From the NCBI GenBank assembly GCA_051294375.1, contig CM119266.1, positions 6,217,431 to 6,281,430 of the forward strand: a stretch of DNA of 64,000 nt, read 5' to 3'. Position numbers and translations under genes: made by a program. Under the pieces are notes generated by a model that worked only from the letters and a program-made list of their open reading frames with translations, was not told the origin of the DNA and searched no databases. Numbering within the stretch: the first letter of the stretch is position 1; every line of letters begins with the position of its first letter. This DNA is from Paraspadella gotoi (taxonomy: Eukaryota; Chaetognatha). This document shows positions 1-14,300 of the stretch, one piece after another.

Positions 1-3000
1 AATCCAGATTTAATCTTTTAAAACCCCAATAACAAATTGTTATCTTATTGAGTTTTTAATGTTAACTTTAAATTAAAGTTTAATCTGCTTATGTCAGAGG
101 CCAGATGGGGGAAGGTTCATTCGAAAGGGGAAAGAAAAGGGAAAATTAGGATAAAAAAAAAATATACATATATAAATTCAAAATTATTTTAAAGATGAGA
201 AAAAAAACAAACCCCCTCTGCCTTCTCCTACCTCTCACCCTCTCCCTCCCCTTCTTCCCCCTCTTCCTCTCCCCTCTCCCTCCCCACAACCCCCTCTCCC
301 CTCCTACCCTCTCCCCTCTCCCTCCCCCTCTTCCCCCCTCTTCCTCTCCCCCTCTTCCCTCCCCACAACCCCCTCTCCCTCTCCTACCTCTCCCCTCTCC
401 CTCCCCCTTATTCCCGCTTCCCTCGCATGTCTCTCCTCCTCCCTCTCCCCTCCTCCCTTCCACCCCTCCCCCTCTTTCCTCTCCCCTAGCCTCCCCTCCT
501 CACACACCCCTCCCTTCTTCCTCTCCCTCTCCTCTTCCTGCCCCCTCTCCCTCCTACTGCTCCCCCTCCCCCTTCTTCCTCTCCCCCTCCTCCCTTCCCC
601 ACAATCCCCTCTCCCTTCCCCTCCCCCCCTCCTGCCTCCCCTCCCTCTCCCTCTCCTCCCTCTTTCCTTTCCCTTCCCCCCCACTCTGGTTCAAGACCCT
701 GTTTAAAGTCGCATGGGACTGACTTTCCTAAAAAAGTCGAATTCTGGCAGGGATAGATGGTGAACTACGATTGGTTTCCGACAGTTATTTAATCCCAAAA
801 ATAAATTGTTAAGATTTCTTCAACCTATTCTTTTTCTAGAACCTAACCTATCTATTTACATTGTCCTTAACCGAGTGTAAATTATTTTTTTTAACTTGAT
901 ATCGTGTTCCCTTAACCAATTAATATTTTATTATAGTATGGCGATGGAAAGCTGCTTTCCTGCCTATAACCTTACACCAAAGCGTCAGAGCCTTTGAGAA
1001 AGGTTTTGTTTGTACGATGGTGCGTTTTCCTATACATTACCCCACCTAAAAAATTTTCTCCTCAAAATTCATAAAAAGTGCGTTTTTTTGAATTTCAAAG
1101 TGCTCGTTTAATCAGTAATCTGGAGGGATTTTTACAATTAGTTTTAAATGTTAGATTATGTCTCATTTACCTTGTATTAATGCGAAATTAAGCCATTATT
1201 ATTTTTATAGGAGGATGTGGATTTTCTCATTGAAGAGCTCTCTTATTGCAGGAATTATTTTTTATTTTCTACATAAATTAACTAGAAAAAAAGTAGAAAA
1301 CATTCCTCATTCTTTCAATTACTCGTTTAACCAGCGGTTTTTTAAATGACCAGGCATATTGGTACTTTTTATCCCACTAGAAAAAATGTTCCTAGATCAT
1401 CGGTTACTTAGCGATTTTTTAGCGATTTTATTTTAAATGAGATATAAGATTTCCATCAGGTTTGTTAAACTCGTAAAAAGTATATAAAGGAAGGATACGG
1501 GGAAATCTGAAACTCTATTTTTTTGTACGAAAAATTTGAAAAGAAGGGAAGACGAGGAGAAGAAAAAAAAGTAAAGGGAAGAAAGAGAGAGGAGGAGAGA
1601 GAGATGAGGAAAGAGAGAAAAAGAGAGAAAAGAAGAACTCGTGCCTGATAGAAAGCTGAGAGAGCTCGTGAGAGAGAGGAGAGAGAGAGAGTGAGTAAGA
1701 TAGAAAGAAAAGAAAAGAAAGAGTTAGTACGTGAGAGAAGAGAAAAGATTATTGGAAGGAAACAAATATATATAAAACGAAGTTCGGCTCTGCCAGCGGC
1801 GGTCCAGCGGTTGTGCAGTCTTCTCTCTATCTCTCTCTCTCTCTTTCTCCTCTCTCTCTCTGATTATTTTTTCCTTATTAAAAAACTTTTATTATCGCCA
1901 TTTATGTCCGCGCTTTCTCTCTTGACCTGGATTTTTTCGTGGCCTTGCGGGGGCCAATGAGTAAACAATGTCGAGGAACATGACCTAATAACGCGGTTCG
2001 ATGGCAACGGAAACGTACAAGTATTATAAAACAAGTTTGAGCAAACAATGTCGGACGGCCCACGATTTTTTTCATTATCCGGTAATTAATGAATTAATTT
2101 AATAATTAATTTTAATAATTAATTCAAATTTATTCAATAATAATAATTAATTTATTCATGTTAATTATTTATTAATTAGGCAATTAATTTATTAATTTGA
2201 TCCGAAATGTGTTATAATTTGACTTAATTAATATTGATTGATTAATTTCACTAATTGATTAATAACCTAAATAATTATTGTATTAATTAATACATCTTGG
2301 ATTACATTTAAATAGAAACAAAAGCATAGTCAATTATTGAAAAAGGTTTCTTTGTTTTTCCATTTAAACTCATTTCCACTCAAACGATTCCATCGAAACT
2401 TGATTTTCGGTTTAATCACAATTTTCCTAACCCAAACACAAAATTTCAAGTCAATCGCCTCATCCAGTCATAGTTAAAACCAACGTGGTAAAAGTCCATG
2501 GTCTGGTTTAACAACATTGAAATTTATATTTAAAAAGAAACTTAAAAGGAAGGTTGAGAGAAAAACTGATTTTCCTAATATCTTTTTGAAGGAACAAAGA
2601 TTTCAGGATGGCAATATACCAAATGAAGCCAATAATCAATTGGGCACATACAAGTTACCAATTTTTAGAATTATTTTTGCTGAAACCTCTTTACAGGGTG
2701 AAGTGTCAAACTTAAGTCAAAATGTATAATGAATTTTAAAACTAATGAACCCCATAAAAATAAGGATGAAATTAAATTCTTTTTAGTTGATTATGAAAGA
2801 AAAAAGCGCCCAAATTGTACTCTAAGTAAAACTTTAAACGATTCTTTGATAAAGAAAATATTTTTTTTCACTTAAATATTTGCTTGACTGATATTACAAG
2901 CAGCTTACAGAAATTGTAACAATATTATTCACATCCATCGACAGCCCTAAGTATTTATCTTTCTTTTCCCGCAAAAAGTAAACATAATTTATCGTTAGAG

Positions 3001-3869
3001 AACAGGGATGTTTATTGAAATGAGCTGGAAGACGTTCAACATCCTTCACTTTAATGTCATTTTTCAATAATAAAATAAGCGAATTTTTTTATCTATTTTA
3101 ACTCTCACAGCTTCACAAGACATTATATTTTCATTAATATCCCAATGTTAATATAATTTATTATATTTTTTTTAACTAACGGAATTAAAGTTGGTAAAGA
3201 GGAAGTTCAGAATGGCCGAAAATCTTTAAAAAGGTGAAAATGTTGAAAAAAGGGAGAGGAATTTTGCTTGTTTTTTGCCGTCGATTTCTTCTAAACCCAT
3301 GGGCCAAACTTTAGACGTAACTTAAGATTTACATTATTCAGTCATTCTCTATCAAAAATATAAAAATATTATGAAAAAAGGTTTGGGATCGAGTTTAGGT
3401 ATTTGGTTCAAGCAAATGCGCTTCTACGTAAGTTATTGATTGACGATTGGAAGAAGAGAAACCGACACAACAACAAAGAAGAAAACGATTAAAACGACGC
3501 ATTAGATGACGACGAAGACGACGTCGAAGACACGACGAAAAATGACGACGGACAAGACGACAAAAAGCAATATGAAATATACAATAATAAAATCATTTGC
3601 ATATTGCAAGAATCAAAAACCCATTAAAAAGTACAAATTTGATTTTTTTTTCATTTGTGGTTATTAAACGGTATTTTAAAAATTCTATGAAAATATTTAG
3701 TATAAATCTTTTTTTAAAACAAATTAACATTCAAAAGAAAAGAATTATTCCTATAAAATCATTCTTCTAAGAAAAAATTTAAAATTGGCTTGTGGTAACA
3801 TATATCTTCTTGCTAATAAATTAAAACCAGATAAAAATAAGCGTGGTGGGTGGCGATGGTGCCTCGAGC
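1..3869. other. Gene-free AT-rich stretch with low-complexity tracts
   Basis: I see no convincing coding exon here. Besides the polypyrimidine tract listed separately, it contains a GA-rich purine stretch (about 1541-1770) followed by a CT-rich stretch (about 1820-1862) that could pair with it as an imperfect inverted repeat. There is an almost pure A/T block rich in TTAATTAA-like words (about 2080-2300) and a GAC-rich patch (about 3470-3560). Short open frames exist but look like chance. Confidence 0.7.
205..690. repeat. Polypyrimidine (C/T) tract
   Basis: Nearly 500 bases are almost entirely C and T on the plus strand, made of irregular CCCCTCTCCCTCC-type blocks. Several overlapping open frames on both strands are the expected by-product of this composition and are not genes. 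Mirror-like polypurine/polypyrimidine DNA of this length can form triplex (H-DNA) structures; that is general knowledge and not shown here. Confidence 0.85.
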
Positions 3870-6800
3870 AAAATGGCCAGGCAATGAGGAGTTAGGGAAT
3901 TTTGCAGGGTGGGTGCTTATAAATTCGAGCCTCTGTGGTATATAGTATCATATACTTGAATTGGCAGGGCGAATGAGGAGTTAGGAATTTGCAGGGTGCG
4001 TGCTGTATAATTCGAGCCTCTGTGTTATATATATATATACTTGCATTGCATGGCGAATGAGGAATGTTAGGAATTTTGCAGCGGTGGGCTTATTAATTCG
4101 AGCCTCGTGTATATATATATATACTTGATTGGCAGGGCGAATGAGGAGTTAGGGAATTTGCAGGTGGTGCTTATAATTCGAAGCCCTGTGTATATATACT
4201 ATATACTTGATTGGCAGCGCAGGCGAATGAGAGTTTAGGGATTTTGCAGCGTGATGCTTATAATTCGAGCCTCTGTGTATATATATATTATACTTGATTG
4301 GCAGGGAGTGCGAATGAGGAGTTAGGAATTGCAGTGCGTGCTTATAATCGAGCCTCTGTGATATATATATATACTTGATTGGCAGGGCGAATGAGGAGTT
4401 AGGAATTTTGCAGTGAGGTGGGGTTATAATTTCGAGCCTCGTGTATATATACTATATACTTGATTGGCAGGGCGAATGCAGAGTTAGGGAATTTTGCAGG
4501 GTTGCTTATAAATTCGAGCCTCTGGTTATATATATATATACTGATTTGGCAGGGCGAATGAGGAGTTAGGGAATTTTGCAGGGTCGGTGCTTTATAATTC
4601 GAGCTCTGTGTAATATATATATACTTGATTGGCAGGCAGCGAATGAGGATTAGGAATTTTGCAGGGTTGGTGGCTTATAATTCGAGCTCTGTGTATATAT
4701 ATATATACTGATTTGGGCAGGGCGAATGAGGAGTTAGGGAATTTTGCAGAGGTGGTGCTTATAATTTCGAGCCTCTGTTATATATATATATAACTTGATT
4801 GAGGGCGAGAATGAGGAGTTAGGGAATTTTGCAGGTGGTGCTTATATTCGAGCCTCTGTATGTAATATATATATATACTTGATTGGCCAGGGCGAATGAG
4901 GAGTAGGGATTTGCAGCGGTCTTGCTTTATTAATTCTAGCCTCTGTGTATTACTATTATATATACTTGATTGGCAGGGCGAATGAGGGAGTTAGGAATTT
5001 TGCAGGGTCGGTGCTTATAATTCGAGCCTCTGTGTATATATATAATATTACTTGATTGGCAGGCAGCGAGATGAGGAGTTAAGGGAATTTTGCCAGGGTG
5101 GTTGCTTATAATTCGCAGCCTCTGTTATATATTAATATATACTTGATGGCAGGGCGAAATGCAGGAGTTAGGAATTTCAGCGGTCGGTGGCTTATAATTC
5201 GAGCTCTGTGTAATATATATATATACTTGATTGGCAGGGCGAATGAGGAGTTAGGGAAATTTTGCCAGGTGTGCGTGCTTATAATTCGAGCCTCTGTGTA
5301 TATCATATATATACTTGATTGGCAGGTGCGAATGAGGAGTTAGGGAATTTTGCAGGGTGGTGCTTATAATTCGGTCCTCTGTGTATTATATATAATACTT
5401 GATTGGCAGGGCGAATGAGGAGTTAGGGAATTTTGCCAGGGTGGTGGCTTATAATTTCGAGCCTCTGTGTATATATATATATACTTGATGGCAGGGCGAA
5501 TGAGGAGTTAGGGAATTTTGCAGTCGGTGCTTATAATTCGAGCCTCTGTGTATTATATATATATACTGATTGCAGGGCGATGAGGAGTTTAGGAATTTTG
5601 CAGGGTGTGCTTAATAACGAGCTCTGTGTTATATATATATATACTTGATGGCAGGGCGAATTAGGAGTTAGAATTTTTGCAGGGTGGTGCTTATAATTTC
5701 GAGCCTCTGGTGTATATATATATATACCTGAATTGCCAGGGGCGAATGAGGAGTTAGCGGATGCATGGGGGTGCTTATAATTCGAGCCTTCGTGTGTATA
5801 TTAATATAGTACTTGATTGGCAGGGCGATGGAGTATTAGGAATTCTGCAGAAGTGGTGCGTTATAATTCGAGCCTCGTGATTAGTATATATATACTTGAT
5901 TGGCAGGGCGAATGGAAGTGTAGGGAATTTTGCAAGAAGGTGGTGCTTATAATTCGAGCCTCATGTGTATAATATATATATTACTTGATGCACGGGCGAA
6001 TGAGAGTTAGGGAATTTGCAGGGTGCTTAATATTCAGCCTCTGTTAGTATATATAATATACTTGATTGGCAGGCCGATATAGAGGAGTTGGAATTTTGCA
6101 GGGTGTGGGCTTATAATTCGCAGCCTTGTGTTATATAGATATACTGATTGGCAGGGCAATAGGATTAGGGAATTTTTGCACGGTGAGGCTTGTATATTCG
6201 CAGCCTCTGTGTTATATATATATATACTTGAATGGCAGGGCGAATGAGGATTAGCGAAATTTTGCCAGGGTTGGTGCTTATAATCGAGCTCCTGTGGTAA
6301 GATATATACTTATACTTGATTGGGCAGGGCGAATGAGGAGTTATGGAATTTTGGCAGGTGTGGTGCCTTATAATTTCAGAGCCTCTGTGTATATATATAT
6401 ATACTTATTGGCAGGGGCGAATGAGGAGTTACGGAATTTTGCGCAGGGTGTGCTTATAATTCGAGCCTCTGATGTATATATATATATTACTTGATTGGCA
6501 GGGCGAAATGGAGTGTTAGGAATTTTGCAGGGTGGTGCTTATAATTACGGAGCCTCTGTTTGTATATATATTATATACTTATTGCGCAGGTGCGAATTGA
6601 GGAAGTTAGGGAATTTTGCAGGGTGGTTGTGCTTATAATTCCGAAGCCTCTGTGATAGTATATTATATACTATTTGATGGCAGGGCGAATGAGGAGTTAG
6701 GAATTTTGCAGGGTGGTGCTTATTAATCGAGCCTCTGTGTATATATATATACTTGATTGGAGGGCGAATGAGGATTTAGGGAATTTTAGAGGGTGGTGCT

Positions 6801-9800
6801 TATAATTCAGCCTCTGTGTATATATATATTAACTTGATTGCAGGTGCGAATGAGGGAGTTAGGGAATTTTGCAGGGTGGTTGCTTATAATTCGAGCCTCT
6901 GTGTATACTATATATATACATTGATTGGCAGGGCGAATGAGGATTAGGGATTTGCAGGGGTGGTGCTTATTATTCGAGCCTCGTGCTATATATATTATAT
7001 ACTTGATTGGCAGGCGCGAATGAGAGTTAGGGAATTTTGCAGGTGCGTGCTTATAATCTACCAGCCTCTGTGTAATAATTAATATACTTGATTGCAGGCC
7101 GCGAAGAAAGGAGTTATGGAATTTCTGGGTGGTGCTTATAATTCGAGGAACCTCGCTGTATATATAATATATTACTGATTGGCAGGGCGAAATGAGGAGT
7201 TAGGGAATTTTGCAGGGTGGTGCTTATAATTCGAGGCCTCCTGTGTATATATATATATACTTGATGGCAAGGCGAATGAGGGAGTTAGGAATTTTGCAGG
7301 TTGGTTGCTTTATAATCGAGCCTCTGTGTATATATATTATATATACTTGATGGCAGGGCGAATGAGGGTTAGGAATTGCAGGTGTGTGCTTATAATTCGA
7401 GCCTCTGTTATATTATATATATGACTTGATTTGGCAGTGCGCGAATAGGAGTTAGGAATTTTGCGGGTGGTGCCTTATAAATTCGACAGCCGCTGTGTAT
7501 ATATATATATACTGGATTGGCAGGCGAATGAGGAGTTCAGGAATTTGCAGGTTGGTGCTATAATTCGCAGCCTCTGTGTGTATATATATATATTACTGAT
7601 TGGCACGGACGAATGAGGAGGTTAGGGAATTTTGCAGGTGGGTGCTTTATAATTCGAGCCTCTGTGCTATATATAATATACTTGATTGGGCAGGGCGAAT
7701 GAGGAGTAGGAAATTTTGCAGGGTGGTGCTTATAATATTCGAGTCCTCTGATGTATAATATATATACTTGATTGGCAGGGCGACATAGGAGGTTAGGGAA
7801 TTTTGCAGGGTGGTGCTTATAACTTCGAGCCTCTTGTATAATATATTATACTTGCATTGCAGGCGATATGAGATGTTAGGGAATTTTGCAGGGTGGTGCT
7901 ATATAATTCAGCTCTGTTGTATATTATATATTACTTGATGGCATGATCCGCCACTCACGCTGGGGTCGATGAAGTTAGTGGAATTTTGCAGCGTGTCGTT
8001 ATAATCGAGCCTCTGCTTATATATATATATACTTGATTGCAGCGAATGAGGAGTTAGGGAATTTTGCAGGCTGGTGCCTTATAATCTCGAGCCTCTGTGT
8101 TATATATATATATACTGATTGACAGGCAGGCGAATGAGGAGCTTAGGGAATTCTTGCAGGGTGGTGCTTATAATTCTTTGAGCCTCTGGTTATATATATA
8201 TATACTTGATTGGCAGGGCGAATGCAGGAGTTAGGAATTTTGCAGGGTGGTGCTTATTATATCGAGCCTCCGTGTTATATATATTATATACGTTGTTGCA
8301 GGGCAATGAGGATAGTAGGGAATTTGCAGGGCGTGGTGCTTATTTAAACGGGAAGCTTTCTGATGTATATATATACTATCTTGATTGCAGGGACAATGAG
8401 GAGTTAGGGAATTTTGCAGGGTAGTGCTTATAATTCGCAGCCTCTGTGATATATATATATACTTATGCAGCGGCAATCGAGGAGTTAGGGAATTTTGCAG
8501 GGTGTGCTTAAATTCGAGCACTCTGTGTAATATATATATTACTGCATTGCAGCCGCGAAGAAGGAGTTAGGGTAATTTTGCGAGGGTTGCTTATAATTCG
8601 TAGCCTCTGTGTATATATATATATACTTGATTGGCATGGCGAATAGGAGTAGGGAATTTGCAGGGTGGGCTTATAATTCGAGCCTCTGTGTATATATATA
8701 ATATACTTGAATTGGCAGGCGCGAATGAGGAGTTAGGGAATTTTGCAGGTGGTGGTGCTTATAATTCGAGCTCTGTGTATATATATATATACTTGATTGG
8801 CAGGCGTAATGAGGAGTTAGGGAATTTGGCAGCGGTGCTGCTTATAATTCGAAGCCCTGTGGTATATATATATATACTTGATTTGCAGGGCGAATGAGGA
8901 GTTAGGGATTTGCAGGTGGGCTTATTAATTCGAGCCTCTGTGCTATATAGTATATATACTGATTGCAGGCGAGAATGAGGAGTTAGGAAATTTTGCAAGC
9001 GGTGGTGCTTATAATTTCGGCCTCTGTGTATATATTATAACTTGATTGGCAGGTAGCGGAATGAGGAGTTAGGGAAATTTTGCAGGGTGGCTTATAATTC
9101 GAGCCTCTGTGTATATATATATATACTTGATTGCAGGCGAGATGAGAGTATAGGAATTTCAGGGTGTGCTTATAATTCGAGCCTCTGTGTATATATATAT
9201 TATACTTGGATTGCAGGGCGAATGAGGAGTTAGGGAATTTTCAGGGCTTGTGCTATAATTCGAGCTCCTCGATGTTATATATTAATATACTTGATTGGCA
9301 GGTGCGAATGGAGGAGTTAGGGAATTTGCAGGGTGCGTGCTTATAATTCGAGCCTCATGGTGATATATATAATATTACTTGATTGGCAGAGCAGCGAAAA
9401 TGAGGCAGTTAGAATTTTGCAGGGTGTGCTTATAATTCGAGCCTCATGTGTATTATAATATATACTTGATGCAGGGCGATATGAGGAGTTAGGAATTTGC
9501 GAGGGTGTTACGTGCTTATAATTCGAGGCCTCGTGTGTATATACATCATATATACTTGATTGGCAAGAGTGCGAATGAGGAGTTAGGGAATTGTGGCGGG
9601 TGGGTGCTTTATAATTCGGAGCCTTCTGTTGTATATATATATATACTTGAATTGGCAGGGCGAAATGAGGATGTTAGGGAATTTGCAGTGGTGGTGCTAT
9701 AATTCGAGCCTTCTGTGTATATATTATATACTTGATTAGGCAGGGCGAAGTGTGAGAGTTAGGAATTTTGCAGTGTGGTGCTTCTATAATTCGTTGAGCC

Positions 9801-10060
9801 TCGTGTGTTATATATATATAATTGATCTGGCAGAGCGAATGAGGAGTTAGGGAAATTTTGCAGGAGGGGTGCTCTATAATTCGAGCCTCTGTGTAATATA
9901 TTATATATACTTGATTGGCAAGGCGCGAATGAGGAGTTAGGGAATTTTGCAGGGTGGTGCTTATTATTCGCAGCCTCGTGTATATATAAGTATACTTGTA
10001 TTGCAGGCGAAGAGGAGTTACGGAATTTTGCGGGTGGTGCTTATAATTTCGAGCCCTGTG
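3870..10060. repeat. Tandem satellite array, ~83 bp unit, about 75 copies
   Basis: A head-to-tail array covers about 6.2 kb. Each unit carries, in order, TTGATTGGCAGGGCGAATG, GAGGAGTTAGGGAATTTTGC, GGTGGTGCTTATAATTCGAG, CCTCTGTG and then a run of about 12-16 alternating T and A. The unit is about 83 bp, giving roughly 75 copies. Almost every copy differs from its neighbours by scattered 1-2 base insertions or deletions, while base substitutions are much rarer. The array ends abruptly at about 10060 next to CCCCCTCCGATTACCC. Open frames inside it (repeating YIYI-type peptides) are artefacts. One copy near 7942-7975 has lost its usual core. Confidence 0.95.
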
Positions 10061-10400
10061 CCCCCTCCGATTACCCATTAAGAGTTCCTCTCGTTTCCTC
10101 TTTCGCGTATTGTCTCTTCTCTTCCGTCAGGCGCCGCCACGTTGCACCGTCCCTGCCGCGCCGCCGCCGCCCCGCACTCCGCCGCCGCCCGCCCGCGCCG
10201 CCGGCCGCCCGCGCCGCCGCCGCTCGCGCGCCGCCCCCGCGGCCGGCCGCCGCCGCCGCCGCCGCGTCTCCCGTCATCTCTCAAATCTGGTCGGTCCGTC
10301 GATCTGGCGGCGATGATCCGCTGTCCGTCTGTCTGTCTGACTCCGTTGGTTCGCGGTTTCTGAACGAACGACGACGACGACGACGAAAAATCCGCGAAAG
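10061..10400. other. GC-rich, CpG/CCG-repeat patch
   Basis: Immediately after the satellite lies about 300 bp rich in CCG/CGC triplets and CpG, ending in a run of CGA triplets (about 10369-10386). All frames are open because of the composition, so I do not call a gene. It could be a CpG-rich promoter or 5' UTR of something I cannot see, or simply low-complexity DNA. Confidence 0.5.
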
Positions 10401-10587
10401 ATTTCGATTCGGGTCTAAAATTTAAAAAATATATCACATGTTGTGTCAGTGTAAAACTATTTGTAAAATAATATAGATGATTATCTTTTAAGTCTTTAAA
10501 TCAGTTAGCACTTCACTAACTCTCTTTGACAATATTTCGATGTATTGATACTTATTCATTTATTAATCCTTAATTTATTTTTCTCCT

Positions 10588-10591
10588 CATT

Positions 10592-10651
<60 letters not shown>

Positions 10652-10667
10652 TCCTTCTTTCCCTCTC

Positions 10668-10728
<61 letters not shown>
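10588..10728. repeat. Compound microsatellite (TTTC)n-(CT)n
   Basis: About 19 TTTC/CTTT units are followed, after a short imperfect spacer, by a CT dinucleotide run of about 55 bases. The open frame of Phe-Leu-Ser repeats is an artefact. Confidence 0.95.
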
Positions 10729-10977
10729 ATCTCTGTCTCAACCTTCGTTACTAGTTTTTCCCCTCAAGGACGTAAACGTTTTTTTATCTCATCTGAAACC
10801 AGAAAAGGCGTCCTTCACCTTAGCGCGACAAACAATATAATATTACTTAATAATACTTATATATCATATTACATTTTTATGGAAAAGACAAAACAGATAA
10901 AACAGATCCAACCAAAAAAACAAAAGTAAAGAGAAAAATAAAGAAAGAAAAAGAAAGAAGAGATAAAAATAAAAGAA

Positions 10978-11071
10978 GAGATAAAAAGAAAAGAAAAGAA
11001 AAGAAAAGAAAAGAAAAGAAAAGAAAAGAAAAGAAAAGAAAAGAAAAGAAAAGAAAAGAAAAGAAAAGATA
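10978..11071. repeat. Microsatellite (AAAAG)n
   Basis: About 18 near-perfect AAAAG units, preceded by a degenerate A/G-rich lead-in from about 10915. Confidence 0.95.
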
Positions 11072-11248
11072 AAAACCATCTGCGCCATTGATTCGCCAAA
11101 TGTCTGTAACGTCTGAAAGAATAAACAGATTCGACGCGAAAGGAATTCTGTATTTGTTTTAGTAATACGAACGATTTAAACAATTTAAATATTTATTTTC
11201 TCTTGTCTTTTATTTGGTTAAATTATTTTTTTTTTATCTCGCTCCTGA

Positions 11249-11305
11249 CTCCATCACTCTTACAAGATAATTACATAGCAAGCTTTCAATCAAGACTCTC
11301 TCACA
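11249..11305. repeat. Short dispersed repeat, copy 1
   Basis: It begins CTCCATCACTCTTACAAGAT and ends TTTCAATCAAGACTCTCTCA. A second copy in the same orientation lies at 29896-29962, with about 10 extra bases in the middle. Too short here to classify; probably a fragment of an interspersed element. Confidence 0.7.
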
Positions 11306-14300
11306 ATCTCGTTTATTCACTCCCCAAAATTATAAATCATTGGTGGCGCCCACTCCACTCCACACTCCACAATCCACATGGAGTCCACAACGACGTCCAC
11401 AAAATCGACCACAAAGACATTTTTATGTTTTGTCTTTTGTCTTTTTTTGGCGTCGATGTCCTTTTGTTTTCGTCGTCAACCGAAGGTCGAGACGCTCAAG
11501 AATTGCTTGTGCTGTGGTGAAGAGTCATCGCTTTTCAGTGATATGTGCCAGACGATGATGGATTTTTATGTCTGTAGTTTTATTAATCTTTTAGCTTTTA
11601 AGAAAAATAGTGTGACAATAAAAGCTAATTCAGTGTCAAACTGAACGATTTCAGGCCATCAAGAAATAGTTGCGGAGTACGTAAAGAAGTTTGTTGTTAT
11701 TAATGGTTTTCAATTAGTTGTCTGTATACATTTCTTGTCTAAGAGTGTTGTGAAGTAAATATATAAGTATGTTATAGAGGACGAGCACCGTAGCTAGGGG
11801 TCAGCTGTGAGGCAAATGGGCTAGTTAATAAGGTTTAGATATCTGTAGGCTTTGTGGCGTGAATGTTATTCGTTTTATCATTTTGTAAACGATAGGTATA
11901 CTATTTTTTGTCAAATACAAGTAAATTTCTACTGATGCACAGAAAGAATTAGTGACCGTCTGTCCCTAGAAAAATGCGAAACTTGAGTTATGATAACGGA
12001 ACTCCCAACTTCTCTCTCTCTTGTTGTGGCTCCGGCAATTGAAGCTTGAGCTTGTGATCTTGGAGTGAGAAGTCCGAGGGGTATGAGTTCCTTGAATGGT
12101 CACATCTAAAAATGTAAAAAATGAAAACGGAGGAATGAAGGTGTTTAAAAACTGAACTGGAAAAACACGCAGAGCTGCTGGATATCCAAAACGCTTTTTT
12201 TTTCTTTTTTTTTTTTTATTAAAATGCTATGGAATGTAATTTGTAAATCATGGGTAAAATTGCTATTTCGCGGAGAGAGAGAGTAATGTTGTTGTTGTTT
12301 TCAACTCATTCAGAACTCTGAATTCCCACAGAAAACAGCTCAGAGAAGGCGTGAACGGGCCAATCACGAGCGAATTAAAGCGAAGCGAAGTGTAGTTTAG
12401 GACGAGTTTGTAAGAGATTTTGGACGAGTTTTTAGAGTTGGAGGAGTTTTAGAGTGGAACGAGTAGAGACGAAGGGGAAGAGATCCAATTTTGTAACGTA
12501 TTGTCAAAGTGAGGCCCGGCTTGTAGAAGTGTGGTATCCCTTATGATTGGAGCGACGAAAATGAGTTGTAGAAGCGGACGAAACGTTGAAGTTTTGGGGG
12601 CCGTGGAACAGCTCTCCCTCCAACTGGGTTTTCGCATAAGAGGTTTAATGAACGATGAAGGGAGTAGTGCTATCAAGAGGTTGTGACAGGGACCCCTTCG
12701 ATCTTGTCGGGATGAAGCCCTGGCATCTCAATACACTTAAAGCTTCTCTCCGTGCCATCCGAATCTCTCTCGAGTCCCAAAGTCTTGCGCTGTGGTTCAG
12801 AAGTCCTTGGGAGAAACAGCAGAAGTGTTGGCTCATTTAATGGACTGAGAGCATAAGAAAGTGATAAAATGTTGGAATGTAGATCGTTATGAAGGTATAA
12901 AATAGTTAATATCATAGGTCATTTAGGTTTAGTCTGGAATACATCTCTCTCTCCTCTCTGCATACGGTAAGGATTTCGAGGTTACCTTCCCCTCCAAGAT
13001 CACTTTCTTCTTTTTTTGCTTCAACGAGATTCCTTGGTGGGTCTTGTATCGTTCTTAGAGTTTTCTTGTCATTGGAATTATGATTATATTATTACTCCTC
13101 GCGACGATTAGAGAGTGGTGAGGATTATTTATTGACAGTTGCAGGATTATTGAGGGAGTTAGTTATTGTTGTTTTATTGTTTGGGAGAGCCATTGGGAAT
13201 GAGGATTATAGTGAGGGAGGATGGGAGTAGAAGAATGACGGAAGCACGCAGAGGCATAGTAGGGAGCTTAGTGTGTTTGCATGGACTTGTCATCTACTGT
13301 GAGGATAAATATAGAGAGTTAAGATATAGAGAATTAATAGTAAGAGAAAAGAGAGAGTCGAAAGCAATAAAGCTAGGAGAAATTTTAATCAATAAGGGTA
13401 TAACAACAAAAAATATAAACCCTATTATATAATAAATTGTAATTTAGTGCGACGCATTATCATTTAATTATTGTTTCTATTCAATGAATATCATATATTT
13501 AGTCAATCTTATTTGATCATTAATAAGGATTCATCCATATGAACATAATTCGATAAATAGTGGATAGTCTTAATTATAAAATATTCCATAGTAAAGCTCA
13601 AGAGGTGGTCAAGAAAGGCGGATTTAACATTCCTGTTTCGTGACAGAAAAAATCTGGGATGAAAATTGAAAAGAGCTTTGTCCGGTTCCAATCGATTTTT
13701 TCTTAAACTACCGTGTTGTATATCTAAATCTTTTTGTAATATCTAGCTGATCTCAATAGCATAGACTGTTTTTCGAGGGTTCTTTCGACGTAAAACTCTT
13801 GATCGTTAGAAATACACCATAATAATACTTATATTTAGTCAAACAACATCAGGCCAGTCTCCAGCACTATCTCATTTTGAGATACACGACTAAACATTAC
13901 TTCATTTATACAGGACAAATCATATACTACAAAAACTGATTTAAATCTTTTATTTGCTTGTGGCTCACATTACAATATATATTGGATCAAAACTCAAAAA
14001 ATCGATTATTAATAACCTAATTTATACCCTTCTGACTAATAATTAATTTAAGTACTAAAACTAACATGTAAGTAAAATCACGGACTATATCCTTACATTT
14101 GATAATACACTGCTATCACTGTACTAATTGTAACATGTATGAAAAATTGGAGGTCCAAAGACATTATCTTTTAATTAACAACAGGCAATACGTTTTTTAT
14201 TAATTATGATAAATTGTAGTGGCGTGATAATGTTATCTCAAATCTCATTTGAAAATTGTAAGGGCGAAAAATTTTATGTTCTCGCTTACAGCAGTGTCAG

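Noticed and set aside
146-722. Overlapping Pro/Ser/Leu and Gly/Arg/Glu open frames on both strands
   Set aside because: They are produced by the polypyrimidine composition; no motif, and all frames are similarly open.
5098-10078. Many open frames of YIYI/NEELGNFAG-type peptides in the satellite
   Set aside because: They follow the tandem unit and its T/A tail, differ by frame in each copy and have no start or stop context.
10071-10437. Ala/Arg/Pro-rich open frames in the CCG patch
   Set aside because: Compositional; both strands are open and no family signature is present.
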